Assembly (NCBI RefSeq): GCF_041146795.1
Contig: NC_135180.1
Location: 35,572,294-35,636,293 of the forward strand
Reading direction: 5' to 3'
DNA from: Maylandia zebra
Taxonomy: Eukaryota; Chordata; Actinopteri; Cichliformes; Cichlidae
Length of the DNA: 64,000 nt
The position numbers were made by a program, and so were the translations under genes. Positions 47,801-56,520 of the stretch are shown piece after piece. The notes beneath the pieces were generated by a model that made no database searches, was not told where the DNA came from, and was given only the letters and a program-made list of their open reading frames with translations. How positions within the stretch are numbered: position 1 is the stretch's first letter; each line of letters starts with the position of its first letter.

Positions 47801-50700
47801 TACAGCTGTTTATCACAGGCTGTCAGCACCCAGCAGCCTGCCAGCGGGAGGAGCCTCAGCGAGCTCCGTGTCCTTGGTCAGAGAGCAGCGCTGCTCTTTG
47901 TCGACTTATTGCTCAATACAAGTGTGCATGTGTGTGCGTGCATGTGTTGGGACGAGGTGTACAAAGCCCTGAATAGAGCTCTGCACCAAACACTGTCTTC
48001 TATGTGTGTTCTGGAGTACAAACTGCGGTTACTGAGCCGTCACACATGACTGCGCCTTCCTCTAAAACACACACACACACACCTATAATCTACACAGATG
48101 GAGCGTCTATGAAACATGAGGTAAGCAATAACCAGTTGGACCGCCACTTACGCTTAGAACACAATGTCCTCTCGTGGCATGTGTAGACGGGGGAGGGAGC
48201 GCGCGCGCACACACACGAACACTCAGCAGCAGGTCACGAGACTTTAAAGCAAAAGGAACAAATGCAGCGATGAGGACGGGAGAGAGTGAAGGAAAACATG
48301 AGGAAGTCCAGGACAAAGACTCCGGGACCCCCTTCGTAAATAATCACACATATCCTGCCAGCCCACTCCACACACAGTCGTGTTTTTACATCTTAGTGGG
48401 GACATCTAATTGACATAATGCTTCCCCTAGCTGCTAACCCTAACCATCAAAACTGAATGCCTAATAGTAACCCTGACACTAAAACCACATTTAGAGTCTT
48501 AAAAATGCCTTCAAACTCATGGGGACGGGCATTATTGTTGGTCCCCACAAGGATATGTAAACTTGTTACACACATACAAACACCAGACATCTCATATCCT
48601 TACTGACATGCGCACTAAACTATAAACAACAAAGTGAGCTCAGCTTTGTTTGGCTCAGTACACAATGTCCAAGACTGCTGAAACAGGGAAGGGTTGTTTT
48701 TGGCAGCCTGGAGACTGTCATGGCAGACGCACACCTTTGGCCTAATGTGGTCACATTTGAACAACTGTTCTTTTTCCTACTCTCACAGGTTGCTTTGGCA
48801 TTAAACCAACTTTTCTTTAAAGCAGAACTGTCAAACTCAGCTAACGTGCCAATAAAACAGTCTCAGAATAACTTGCCGATCTGTTAGTACAGACGATGAA
48901 AATCCTGATTTATCTCAAGAATAATGTAATTTCAACATTATGTGCTTATGTCAAGTCTTTTTAAATCAGTTAGTCCCAATCAGAGACACTTCTTTTCAGG
49001 TGACCACAAAACTCACAAACAGAACTAGGACACATTAAGTACCAGGAGCAATCCAAGAACACATACTTCCTCCAAGGCCAACAAACACACACCCTCCACA
49101 ATCTGAGTGTGCAGATTCAGATTAATTTGTGAGATTATCTTTAGAACATCAAAACAATTTATAGCATGTGAAACATCTACATCAGACATTAGTAAAGAGT
49201 CCTTCCAAAAACTTCTTGGACTTGGATGCAGAAATTTATGGAAACAAGCCGAGTGTGCGCGAACAAATTTCCCAACAATCTAGCTTCAACTTTCTGAACA
49301 AATACACAGACTGGACCAAACACATAACGGCGGTTAAAGTCCAAGACCATTTCTTCATATTCCTAATTTTCCAATCCACATTTTTATGAGACACATCAAA
49401 GCTGACACCAGCAACTTTATGGGCTTTATCAAACTAATTTTAACAGACTAATCAATAATGTGACCGAGAGTTCATCCTTGTGAGTCACCTACAAATATGA
49501 ATAAATGTACTAACACATGACACCTTTTGGTTGAGCACACTGTTCTGGTGGGCTTCAGGTTTCCTCCTAGGCCACAGCTCCTGCTGTGGCTGTCCACTCT
49601 GTCCCACATGTTACCACCCCCCCATGCTCTGACAGGAAAGACTATACTTCCAGTTTTAGTGTTAATATTAAACCCTAAAGCCTTGCCCTGACACCAGCGG
49701 GATTTGAAAAGAACCTCAAAGCATTACAAAAAAACAAACACAAAAAAGAGACATGACTAGAAATCCTCCATAAATTATCTGCCACTTACTCCAGAACACA
49801 TAAGTGTGTCTCTTATAACATGAAAATATGCCCTCTATGGCAGCCATGCTCTCTGATAAATACAAATATCTCATATAAAACAATGTGAACCAAAGGTGTA
49901 CTCAGGCTCTGCTCTAAAGCCTTCGGAGAACACACCGTTCCTTTCTTTGAGGTGTCACTAAATGTCCCCAGACTGTCTTCCACTTTCCACCAAAGCTTCC
50001 TCTTTTTCTTTTTTAAACAATCTACTACAATAAGACGCAAAGTCCCGAGAAACCCCGCGAACACGTTAATATTATCTCTCCGCAGCCATCTCTGTCTGTT
50101 ATGTCTGCCTGCAATAAAAAAGAAAAGAAAAATCCATAACTGGGATGCGGGACATCCATGAAGCAGAGCAACATGGCGTGAACAAAGGCGGCGGCTGTGC
50201 TCTGCAACAACAACACAAGACCAGACTGAGTAATACAGGTGTACGGCAGATATCACATTTCATGCATATTTATCTAATTCACAGGCTTGTAAACATGCTG
50301 TAATATTAATTATGTCTATTTTTTTAAGGACATAAGCCTGCTCAGCACGCGCAATTCAAATAGGATTTCAAATTAAAAGGCTGTGTTGAACGCATGGAAA
50401 AGGCAGCACTGAGCTGTGGAGGGGGGGGGGGGGAAACAGAAGATTTTTTTTATTTAAATAATAATTTAAAAATAATGTTCCTTGAATATAAACAGGCCGA
50501 CAGAGAGCTAGCCACACAGCCTGTAGCCGTGCGAGCTAAGCCGCCGTCGTTTCCACCGCCCGCTGCTGCTTTAATGGCTCCCGGACACTCAAAGTTAAAA
50601 GCGAAAAAATACAGATAAACATACCGAAGCCTTCACCCGAGTAACCGTAAATCGATAAGTCTTACCGTTTGACCGCAACGACCCCCTCCTTCTTCTCCAT
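30739..50700 (-). CDS. hif3a: Hypoxia-inducible factor 3 alpha (HIF-3 alpha), 15 coding exons
   Basis: Minus-strand exons (high to low): 50666-50700, 41221-41411, 39460-39650, 36418-36502, 35997-36112, 34359-34543, 34105-34211, 33258-33405, 32889-33151, 32557-32741, 32385-32474, 32151-32284, 31741-31849, 31364-31487, 30739-30806. All phases agree, giving 676 residues (human HIF3A about 669). An in-frame TAA at 50737-50739 precedes the ATG. Domains: bHLH about 17-72; PAS-A 85-185; PAS-B about 240-350; degradation region with LAP motifs at P429 and P544; N-terminal activation block [14 protein letters not shown] (464-477). [20 protein letters not shown] and IHTLLSKGQ-like HTLLSKGQ point to HIF3A rather than HIF1A or EPAS1. 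The protein pairs with ARNT on hypoxia response elements and is hydroxylated by PHD enzymes in normal oxygen. No asparagine-type C-terminal activation domain is present, as in HIF3A. Fish databases may call it hif1al. Confidence 0.93.
30961..31017 (-). repeat. Possible tRNA-derived SINE remnant in the last hif3a intron
   Basis: On the minus strand it reads AGTGGTTAGCTCACAGCG, then GTTCAAACCCC, resembling A- and B-box regions of a tRNA-derived SINE. Degenerate. Confidence 0.35.
31249..31262 (+). promoter_or_regulatory. CTCF-like motif in the last hif3a intron
   Basis: CCACTAGATGGCGC matches the vertebrate CTCF core CCASYAGRKGGCRS at every position. Occupancy cannot be judged from sequence. 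Confidence 0.35.
31364..31487 (-). CDS. hif3a: hif3a exon 14
   Basis: Acceptor CCAATTTCAG and donor GCAG/GTAAGA. It encodes [18 protein letters not shown] and onward, an acidic, proline-rich segment. Only this frame is open. The exon ends in phase 1. Confidence 0.85.
31741..31849 (-). CDS. hif3a: hif3a exon 13
   Basis: Acceptor CTCGTTCAG and donor ACTT/GTGAGT. It encodes [15 protein letters not shown], then DKRQKKDP, a basic cluster that with SRKR at the end of exon 12 could act as a nuclear localisation signal. Confidence 0.88.
32151..32284 (-). CDS. hif3a: hif3a exon 12 (C-terminal degron)
   Basis: Acceptor TTTTCTCAG and donor AACG/GTAAGC. It encodes [20 protein letters not shown], the conserved C-terminal oxygen-dependent degron. 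P544 of LAP is the expected prolyl hydroxylase site, read by VHL. The exon ends in the basic SRKR. Confidence 0.95.
32385..32474 (-). CDS. hif3a: hif3a exon 11
   Basis: A 90 nt phase-0 exon; acceptor TGTATCTCAG, donor GGTG/GTAAGA. It encodes [20 protein letters not shown], the linker before the C-terminal degron. Confidence 0.88.
32557..32741 (-). CDS. hif3a: hif3a exon 10
   Basis: Acceptor CTCTTTCAG and donor GCAG/GTAAAT. It encodes [17 protein letters not shown], the amphipathic activation-domain block shared with HIF3A, and a serine homopolymer-rich tract (eight serines in a row) near its end. Confidence 0.92.
32833..32859 (+). repeat. Poly-A/poly-T run inside the 147 bp hif3a intron 9
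   Basis: About 27 A on the plus strand followed by a G run; in the pre-mRNA this is C then U(27), occupying much of a very short intron. Confidence 0.9.
32889..33151 (-). CDS. hif3a: hif3a exon 9 (N-terminal degron)
   Basis: Acceptor CGTCTTTAG and donor CCAG/GTGAGG. It begins [15 protein letters not shown], typical of the region after HIF PAS-B, carries an acidic serine-rich stretch, and ends with [20 protein letters not shown]429 lies in an LAP motif equivalent to the N-terminal hydroxylation site of HIF1A and EPAS1. Confidence 0.95.
33258..33405 (-). CDS. hif3a: hif3a exon 8 (end of PAS-B)
   Basis: Acceptor CACTGCGCAG and donor CTCAG/GTACTT; 148 nt. It encodes [20 protein letters not shown] and the [10 protein letters not shown] strand, then IVCLNFIL, closing the PAS-B/PAC fold. 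Confidence 0.95.
34055..34110 (+). repeat. 28 bp tandem duplication covering the exon 7 splice donor
   Basis: Two identical 28 bp copies (34055-34082 and 34083-34110). Each carries the same exon-end CACACAT and donor GTGAGT on the minus strand, so two equal donors lie 28 bp apart. Confidence 0.95.
34105..34211 (-). CDS. hif3a: hif3a exon 7 (PAS-B)
   Basis: Acceptor CTGTTTCCAG and donor ACAT/GTGAGT. It encodes [20 protein letters not shown], then the [15 protein letters not shown] helix, central PAS-B sequence. The exon ends in phase 1. Confidence 0.95.
34359..34543 (-). CDS. hif3a: hif3a exon 6
   Basis: Acceptor CTTTCTCCAG and donor GGCAG/GTGAGA; 185 nt. It encodes [11 protein letters not shown], a [11 protein letters not shown] linker, then [15 protein letters not shown] and [17 protein letters not shown], the link from PAS-A to PAS-B. 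Confidence 0.95.
35880..35905 (+). repeat. Small fragment of the 448/7203 repeat family
   Basis: The words gtgtccatcttttatatacag and ctatag match the gatgg/agactgtatataaaag block of the family in opposite orientation. Very short. Confidence 0.3.
35997..36112 (-). CDS. hif3a: hif3a exon 5 (end of PAS-A)
   Basis: Acceptor TGCTTTCAG and donor GAAG/GTTTGT. It encodes [20 protein letters not shown] and SATWK, the near-invariant HIF alpha segment closing PAS-A. Confidence 0.95.
36418..36502 (-). CDS. hif3a: hif3a exon 4 (PAS-A)
   Basis: Acceptor CGTCCACAG and donor CCAG/GTAAAC; 85 nt. It encodes [20 protein letters not shown], of HIF3A type (CDQEEL rather than CDHEEM in HIF1A). Confidence 0.95.
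38660..38800 (+). pseudogene. Relic of a BED-finger hAT (ZBED5-like) transposase
   Basis: The plus strand carries [21 protein letters not shown], closely resembling the end of the BED zinc finger of fish ZBED5-type hAT transposases (LAN..M.PSKLKRHLETKHP). The upstream CxxC half is not recognisable and the frame ends soon after, so this is a degraded fragment in hif3a intron 3. Confidence 0.6.
38970..39062 (-). mobile_element. Diverged minus-strand copy of the AATATAAAGCG repeat tail
   Basis: On the minus strand it reads gcaatataaagcggctcgaggaggccgttg, then gtataaataaagttgaa, a diverged version of the tail at 28715-28800. Confidence 0.5.
39460..39650 (-). CDS. hif3a: hif3a exon 3 (start of PAS-A)
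   Basis: Acceptor TTCTGCAACAG and donor ACAG/GTACAC. It encodes a lysine/glutamate-rich linker ([20 protein letters not shown]), then [20 protein letters not shown] and [13 protein letters not shown], the first PAS-A strands. The donor runs straight into a CA-rich intron start. Confidence 0.95.
41221..41411 (-). CDS. hif3a: hif3a exon 2 (bHLH)
   Basis: Acceptor TTCCTCCAG and donor TCAG/GTAAGA. It encodes [20 protein letters not shown], the basic DNA-binding region, and [20 protein letters not shown], helix 2 of the bHLH. Confidence 0.97.
47640..47704 (-). repeat. tRNA-Val(AAC)-like sequence: SINE head or tRNA pseudogene
   Basis: The minus strand reads TGGTGTAGTGGTTTACAC, then TTCGCCTAACAAGTGAA and GGTTCCTGGTTTGATTCCAG. 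These match the D arm, the anticodon arm (AAC) and the T arm of tRNA-Val, with intact A and B boxes. The acceptor stem does not pair properly, so a working tRNA is unlikely. Confidence 0.6.
48392..48552 (+). mobile_element. Short MITE with CTTAGTGGGGAC terminal repeats
   Basis: It begins CTTAGTGGGGAC and ends GTCCCCACAAGG, giving a 10 of 12 inverted match around about 135 bp that includes the ctaaccctaacc word. No coding capacity. Confidence 0.6.
50666..50700 (-). CDS. hif3a: hif3a exon 1 (start codon)
   Basis: ATG at 50700-50698 encodes [11 protein letters not shown] and the first two bases of an arginine codon; donor AACG/GTAAGA. The split codon is completed correctly by exon 2. An in-frame TAA lies 37-39 bp upstream, so this ATG is the start if transcription begins upstream. 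Confidence 0.85.
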
Positions 50701-51073
50701 CTTCAATCTAAGTGCTGAGCGAAACGATTCGGCTTTTTATTGTTGTTCATCTGACTCGACGACACAGTAAAATCCTAAACCCCTCAAAGGCGTCAGGTTA
50801 CTCACTGTAAACACGGGCTACTTCCGTCCGAGACTTCAAAGTAAGAGTCCCTCGCTTCCGCTTACGGTTTCTCTCAATTTCTTATTAACAAGGAGGATTT
50901 TAATCTATAGTTAAATGTCTTCGGAGGCCTTTACTTTTCGACCACAGGATATTGTGCAAAATTTACCTAAACAGGCAAAGTTATTTTTTATATTTTTTAT
51001 TTTATTATTGTGTTTTATTTCATTCTGTTCAGGTGTAGAGTTTTCAGTTTGGTTTTGATGAATCTGACTATCA
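50701..51073 (-). promoter_or_regulatory. hif3a: hif3a promoter and 5' UTR region
   Basis: The stretch between the start codon and the hAT insertion site. The first 180 bp are moderately GC-rich with several CpG; beyond that the DNA is AT-rich. I see no canonical TATA at a fixed distance and no perfect RCGTG hypoxia element in the proximal part. Confidence 0.4.
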
Positions 51074-51507
51074 GTTATTATCAGGGCCGTTGCTAGCCAT
51101 TTGGGTGCCCTAAGCACAAATGCTTTATGGTGCCCCCCCCCCCCCCGCCACTGAAAAAAAAAAAAAAAAAACATTAATACTTTTGAATTTCTCAGTGGAA
51201 TTTGTTTAATTAAATAACAACAAACATGACAGTTAAACAAATAAATAAGGTTAAAGGAGGTTAAAAATACTGTTACAAATAAATACTGAAACAAAAATTG
51301 AACATTGGAACAAGAACAAAGAGCCTGGCAATAATGTGTAATTTTTTTTATAAAAAAATAATATATATAATATAATAGTATTATTATTAATATATTTACA
51401 AATAGTTTCACAATAGAATTTAAATAAGAAACTTAAATAAGAAAAATAAGAATTTGAACACAAAAGCCACATTCCTTAAGTAACTATGTTAAACATTTTT
51501 ACAATTC

Positions 51508-51616
51508 GTTGTCAGAGTATGCCCTAGACTCTAGGGCATACTCTGACAACCAGAAAATGCAGGCGTGGTGTGCCTCTCTAGGGCCTAGAGAGGCACACGC
51601 CTGCATTTTCTGGTTG
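51508..51616. repeat. Two abutting long inverted repeats in the hAT element
   Basis: 51508-51528 pairs perfectly with 51530-51550 (21 bp arms, 1 nt loop). 51547-51582 pairs with 51584-51616 (33 bp right arm, one 3 nt bulge, 1 nt loop). The second includes the transposase stop codon. Confidence 0.95.
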
Positions 51617-52037
51617 CAAAATCAGCTATAAGGTCATCATATGATAGCTTCTGAGCCACGTCACCATTGATGCTGATAACAGCCAGACCACTTAAACGTT
51701 CCTGCCCCATTGATGAACGCAGGTACGTTTTAATGAGTTTGAGCTTTGAAAAGCTTCGCTCAGCAGAGGCAACTGTGACAGGCAGGGTCAGTGCAATACG
51801 CAGAGCAATCCACAGATTGGGATATACCTCTTGAAGCTGATTGTCATGTAAAAATGACAGCATTTCCAAAGCAGACGTCTGTGGTGGCAGCTGAGGAAGG
51901 TTGATGATTTCCTGCATCATCTCAGGTCCATCAATGTCAGCTACTCCCTTATCTGTCAGTGTCTTCTGTACTTCAGTGCAGTGTTTTTTTAAATCCTCCT
52001 TGCCAAGATCCTCCTTGAACATATTTAAGCATTGACC
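51585..52037 (-). pseudogene. hAT transposase last exon (C-terminal dimerisation domain)
   Basis: After the acceptor CTTGTATGCAG this frame encodes 150 residues ending at TAG within an inverted repeat. It includes LWIALRIALTLPVTVASAER and SFSKLKLIKTYLRSSM, the hAT C-terminal dimerisation signature (hAT family, ZMYM/TTF-type fish elements). It begins in phase 0, whereas the first exon ends in phase 1. The exons between them are therefore missing and no full transposase can be made. Confidence 0.88.
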
Positions 52038-52551
52038 CTGCATACAAGAGAAAATATTCAGGGATTTTACAGAAATACAATTTTGAATCTACAGTAGGCC
52101 TACGAAAGATTGCATTATAAGACTAATAAATTAAGTAAGTCACTGGTACATTTAAAAATTACTAACTATATTTTACATGTATAGATTTTCATAATGGCAA
52201 ATGGCAATATAAACATGCTGTACATAATTTGATATAAATGCGCAAGTAGGAAATCTATATTACTGGAAGATATAGGTTTCATATTACAGTTTCACCAACA
52301 GATGTCGCCCTTGATCTATGAACCTAAAGAAAGACGAGAACTATTTATGTGTTCAGACGTCAATGGCATAAATAAGATATGCGTCTTTATAGATATCCTG
52401 AAATGCAGCAACATACAAAGTAATCTTGTCTAATCTGATAATAATACTTGACTGCATCACTGACCTATCCCAAAGTTAAGGTTAATCAGTAGCATGCATG
52501 ACGTTAGCCAGCTAGCAACCTGAGGAGGGAAATGCTAGTCTCACGAATCAC

Positions 52552-52592
52552 GATAACGTTAGCAATCGTGACTCACGATTGCTAACGTTATC
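52552..52592. repeat. Perfect 20 bp inverted repeat in the hAT element
   Basis: Arms 52552-52571 and 52573-52592 around a single C; the core word is TAACGTTAGC. Confidence 0.97.
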
Positions 52593-52817
52593 TGAAAACC
52601 GTCAATTGAGTGACCATGATGAGTTGCTTTTAGTAGTCCATTCTATATTCATATCCACAACGTAAACAAACTACCCAACATCAATCATTTGCAACATTTG
52701 TTAACACAGTATGAACACTGCTAACAGGAGCTATCACAGAGTTGACGGACATGAGCGTGCAAGCAAGGGCTACAATAATGAACTTTTTTTATTATTATTA
52801 TTTAAACATTGCCTTAC

Positions 52818-52902
52818 CGGCAAGCGACGCCTGAGTTTCATCACGCTTCCTCTTCTTCTTTCTTTTCTCCGCTCCCGACTCCTGTTGCCGTTTCGAGGCC
52901 AT
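52818..52902 (-). pseudogene. hAT transposase first exon
   Basis: ATG at 52902-52900 encodes MASKRQQESGAEKRKKKRKR, then DETQASLA, ending at donor GCCG/GTAAGG. A basic, nuclear-localisation-like N-terminus is usual for these transposases. Phase 1 at its end does not fit the surviving last exon. Confidence 0.6.
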
Positions 52903-54154
52903 GTTCAAACAGGTGTTTACCAATTATAGAACAGACCACTGGGAGTGGGGGGGCACCAGGAGGAGACTGGAGACAGGGCACAAAGCAGATTCACCCCTTT
53001 TCTCGGGAAAATTGTTTTATGTTGCTTTTGTATTGTTTAACCATATTAATGCATATGATATTTATAGTATTAATATGGTTTACTTTTTTTTTTACGACCC
53101 TGATTTTTTTGGTGCCCTACCGGCCATTTGGTGCCCTACGCAGTGTGCGTTATGTGCGTTTGCGGAGCTACGGCACTGGTTATTATTATATTTTATTCTA
53201 ACAGTAGGAAGCAGGTATTTGAGGCAAACTTTAAAACGCCCAGAATCGGTTTACAACACAAACACAGCATTGCGTATCATGTTAGGCCAGTCTGTTTTTA
53301 ACACCGGCAAAGACTAAAACTGGAAACATTTCCTGTTTATTCTCGTTTTAGAGTGATTTTTGTGTCTAACAGTACTTTCCTTTAGATCTTTTTTCAAAAG
53401 TCTAGTTTTAGTGTTTCATTGCGTTTTACTTAAGCACATTACCGTTTATCTTTACAAGGAAACAGCAGATCGGATCAAGTTAAAGGTGATGTAAACAAGT
53501 GATTAGTCTCTGAGCAGTAATCAGGAGAAGCTAACGAATCAGTTTGATTGTTTTGACACAGTTTTAAAAGATTAACCGGGGATAGAGACTGCTAATTGGC
53601 TTTAACTAATGACTCGGTTACATGACGTGTTGTTTTGCCTTTCTGTCTAATCCGCGTTAGGTTTATCAATAATAGAAAAAACAAATAAATAAATAAATCT
53701 TTTTAATGTTGTTCATCTGTCTGAATGGGTGTCTTATTGATAATTTGTTTTCGAAATAAACCTTCGTTTGTAATTACAGGTATTTTGATTTGCAATAGTT
53801 TGATGGGTGTTTATTATAGTTTTACATCCCACACAGTACATACATATGCCTGATAAAATATCACCAGTGGTCGATGACGGATCATTTAGCAGCTGAAATT
53901 TGATGCAGATTGGGAAAGTGGGTCACTCGGTCGAATGGTGCCTTTATTTTGTAGACGTTCTTGTTTCCGGTATTACTGGCGTCTCTGCCTTCACCCTTCG
54001 ACGCAGGCGCTCTGAGGCTCCTTACTGCGTTTCACTCTCGGCTAGGTTGCATCAGCTGGAGGGACGCTGAGCGGGGCGTGTCCGCTGTGACATGGCGTGT
54101 CGTCATAACGAATACGGTGATCATGTAAGAAGCGAAACCTGAGAGAGAAACAAC

Positions 54155-54187
54155 ATTCAAGAATCCTGAAGGGAATGGAGTGAAAAC
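54155..54187 (+). repeat. 33 bp direct repeat, copy 1
   Basis: Identical at 32 of 33 positions to 54995-55027 (one T/C difference); the shared core is GAAGGGAATGGAGTGAAAAC. Confidence 0.95.
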
Positions 54188-54299
54188 GGAGGCCGGAATT
54201 TTGATTTCCAGGAGAGGAAATATTTTTAAAACTTAGTTTTAGGACAAAGGTGGCAAAATCTTGGGGTTTGAGTGTTGATCGTAAATACGCAGTCATGAA

Positions 54300-54551
54300 T
54301 ACCCTATTCTATGTGCAATAACCCAACTGTATATACATAACACTATTTATTACATATTTACTTTCTTACACCTTTTTGCATATTTGTACATTTTATATAT
54401 TTTATCTCTGTTAATACTGTTCTTATGTATATAGTGCTGAAGAACTGTTCCCCCCCACCCCACATGTTTGCACTGAGTAGGAGATGCTCTGTATCTCATT
54501 GTACAACTGTATAGTGACAATGAAGGCATTCTACTACATTTTATTCTACGA
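54300..54551 (+). mobile_element. 3' end of a non-LTR element or SINE with ATTCT-type tail
   Basis: The ordered words gagatgctctgtatctcattgt, acaactgtatagtgacaatg, aaggcattctac and ttttattctac form a tail common in teleosts, ending in degenerate ATTCT repeats typical of CR1/L2-type 3' ends. It is inserted between the two 33 bp direct repeats. Confidence 0.55.
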
Positions 54552-54994
54552 AGCACAGCCAGTCAGCCGCTTTGCTTAGATGGAGCTTCTCCGCCACCTG
54601 CCCCTTAACACCAGGGGGTAAGAAGAGGAGGGGGCAACTTAACTGAAGCAGCTGAGGGGTTTAGTGAAGTAAACCTCTGGAATCAATTTACATTTAATAC
54701 CCACAATTCAAAGCTGAAATTAATTAAGTTTTTTAAATGTTTTCCAGGAAACTCGTGACCTCTCCTGACCTCCTACATGCCAACTTTGATTTGGCATACC
54801 TCAGCCTTTTCTCTGTTTCCCTTACTTAAGAAGAACTTCTTCACAGGCACACTTACACTCTGACCATTTCTAATAGTTCAACTTTTTAGTTCTGCAAAAT
54901 TAATGGGAACAAATGTGTTAAAAGAAAACATGTATGTTATGTATAGGCTCAGCACTGGTTCATCCCTTAAGTGTCTTTTTTATGATAGCTCAGC

Positions 54995-55027
54995 ATTCAA
55001 GAATCCCGAAGGGAATGGAGTGAAAAC
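54995..55027 (+). repeat. 33 bp direct repeat, copy 2
   Basis: Second copy of the repeat at 54155-54187, 840 bp downstream in the same orientation. Confidence 0.95.
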
Positions 55028-55760
55028 TTTAACAAACAAAAACATTTTTCTGAAATTGTCAGGCAAAAGGACTGGACTGAAAATTAATGAACAAGCAGCC
55101 AACATCCAAAGAAGGTCCATCAGAAAGCCTGGAGGAACAAGACCACTTCAAAAATTACAAGAAAGTCTTTGATAATTGGAACATGAAGAAGTGAGACTGG
55201 AGGCCGTCGGACAGTACTGGAACATGATGCAGAGGTGTTTAACGATTATTTTTGAATCTTGTTTATGGAGACGTGATGTGACTGTGACTCTTTTTTGTCA
55301 AACACAGACAGCTGCACTGTTTCAGCCTGCGCATGCTCAGTACACTAACAAAACAGGCTTCTTTATACGCATATTGTTTATTAGAAAGACTAAAGAAGAG
55401 CCTCAAAAACCGTGACTCTTCTAGGTTCACAGTTTCAGTGGATACACAGTCTGACACCGTGAGCTCACCTGTACATTCAAACTCTTTCCAGATGTTTCTA
55501 CGCCTCTCAGCAGCCATCTGAAGCACCTCTGACGTGAGCACTTTTTTGGGGGAGGGAGTTAAAGCGTCATTTAAATGAATAGTTTAACTATACTAGAAAA
55601 TAAAACAGTAAAAAGTAATAAAAACACTTTGAACCTTTGTTCAGATTAAACAGCCTGGATCAGGGTGTCTAACCAGCTGTGACTGTTGCCTCTTTCCAAC
55701 AGACGGTTTCTGCATTACAGCCTGAGCGCACCACCCGACCAGAACAATGCTTTGTTACAT

Positions 55761-55761
<1 letters not shown>

Positions 55762-55840
<79 letters not shown>
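55762..55840 (+). repeat. (AC)n microsatellite
   Basis: About 39 uninterrupted AC units. Confidence 0.95.
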
Positions 55841-55842
<2 letters not shown>

Positions 55843-56385
55843 ATGTTTGATTGGTTACATCAGCACACCGCCTGAAGCTACAATGTTACAGTGAACATCA
55901 ACACTGTTGCGGCCTTCAGTGGAACGTCATCAGTTATACGACGGAACAGCCAATCACAGTAGAACAAGGCGTCCCTCCGGCCGATCCATTCTACCACCAT
56001 CAGCCCGAGTGTTTAACGGGGTATTTTCTTCCTCTGCAGGCTCACAGCGGAATTACAGCTGATGGTGTTCGTTTGCGTCGCCACTCCACTGATCGTCAGA
56101 GACGCTTGATAAAAATGGCTACTCATTAGCGCATACAAATCTGTAACAGTCCTCTACAAAATAAAGTACTCCAGTTGCCATGCACATCTTGTGCTGATGG
56201 CTCTGCAGGGCAGGCGCTAAGCCTCAGACATTTGGATTTGTAACTGATAGGCTCGGTATCAAAAAAGTGCTGCCTCATTCTTACAGTCACGTCTTCGTTT
56301 CAGGGTAACTATAAATAGCCATTCCTCATTACAGGAGCAGATTAGAAGACACGTCTGTTTATGTGTGTGTCTCATATTCATATCA

Positions 56386-56520
56386 AGCACGATGGTGTAG
56401 TGGTTAGCGCTGTTGCCTCACAGCACAAAGGTTCCTGATTTGATTTCTCTAGTCAGTGTGGGGTTTGCCCCATGCTTGTGTTCTCCCTGGATCCTCTCAC
56501 AGGTTGGGTTTGCTGGCTAA
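56386..56520 (+). mobile_element. tRNA-derived SINE
   Basis: It begins GCACGATGGTGTAGTGGTTA with an A box, then GGTTCCTGATTTGATTTC as a decayed B box, followed by the conserved body words GTGTGGGGTTTGCCCCATGC and TGTTCTCCC that are typical of fish SINEs of this type. Confidence 0.75.

Larger units (their letters stand above)
41412..50665 (-). other. hif3a: hif3a intron 1 (9.3 kb)
   Basis: No coding exon of another gene is visible on either strand. It holds a MITE at 48392-48552, a tRNA-Val-like SINE head at 47640-47704, small hairpins near 45373 and 45543-45571, GC/CA dinucleotide stretches near 43700 and 48200, and a poly-G run near 50420. Confidence 0.6.
51082..53178 (-). mobile_element. 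hAT transposon, 2.1 kb, internally deleted, perfect 8 bp target duplication
   Basis: Ends CAGGGCCGTTGCT (left) and CAGTGCCGTAGCT (right, minus strand) match at 11 of 13 bases. The 8 bp GTTATTAT flanks both sides (51074-51081 and 53179-53186) without mismatch, as expected for hAT insertion. Subterminal TGGTGCCCTA words repeat at both ends. On the minus strand it keeps the first and last exons of a transposase, but the central catalytic part is missing. It also carries three long inverted repeats and C and A homopolymers near the left end. Perfect target duplications suggest a rather recent insertion, about 0.4 kb upstream of the hif3a start codon. Confidence 0.92.

Noticed and set aside
48004-48120. 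Short CRISPR-like or tandem-array structure near CA runs
   Set aside because: Only simple CA repeats are present; no regularly spaced direct repeats with unique spacers occur in the window.
30739-50700. Assignment of the bHLH-PAS gene as hif1a or epas1
   Set aside because: Paralogue-diagnostic words (SQETEV, LAHTLP, CDQEEL, HTLLSKGQ) and the lack of the asparagine-type C-terminal domain fit HIF3A better.
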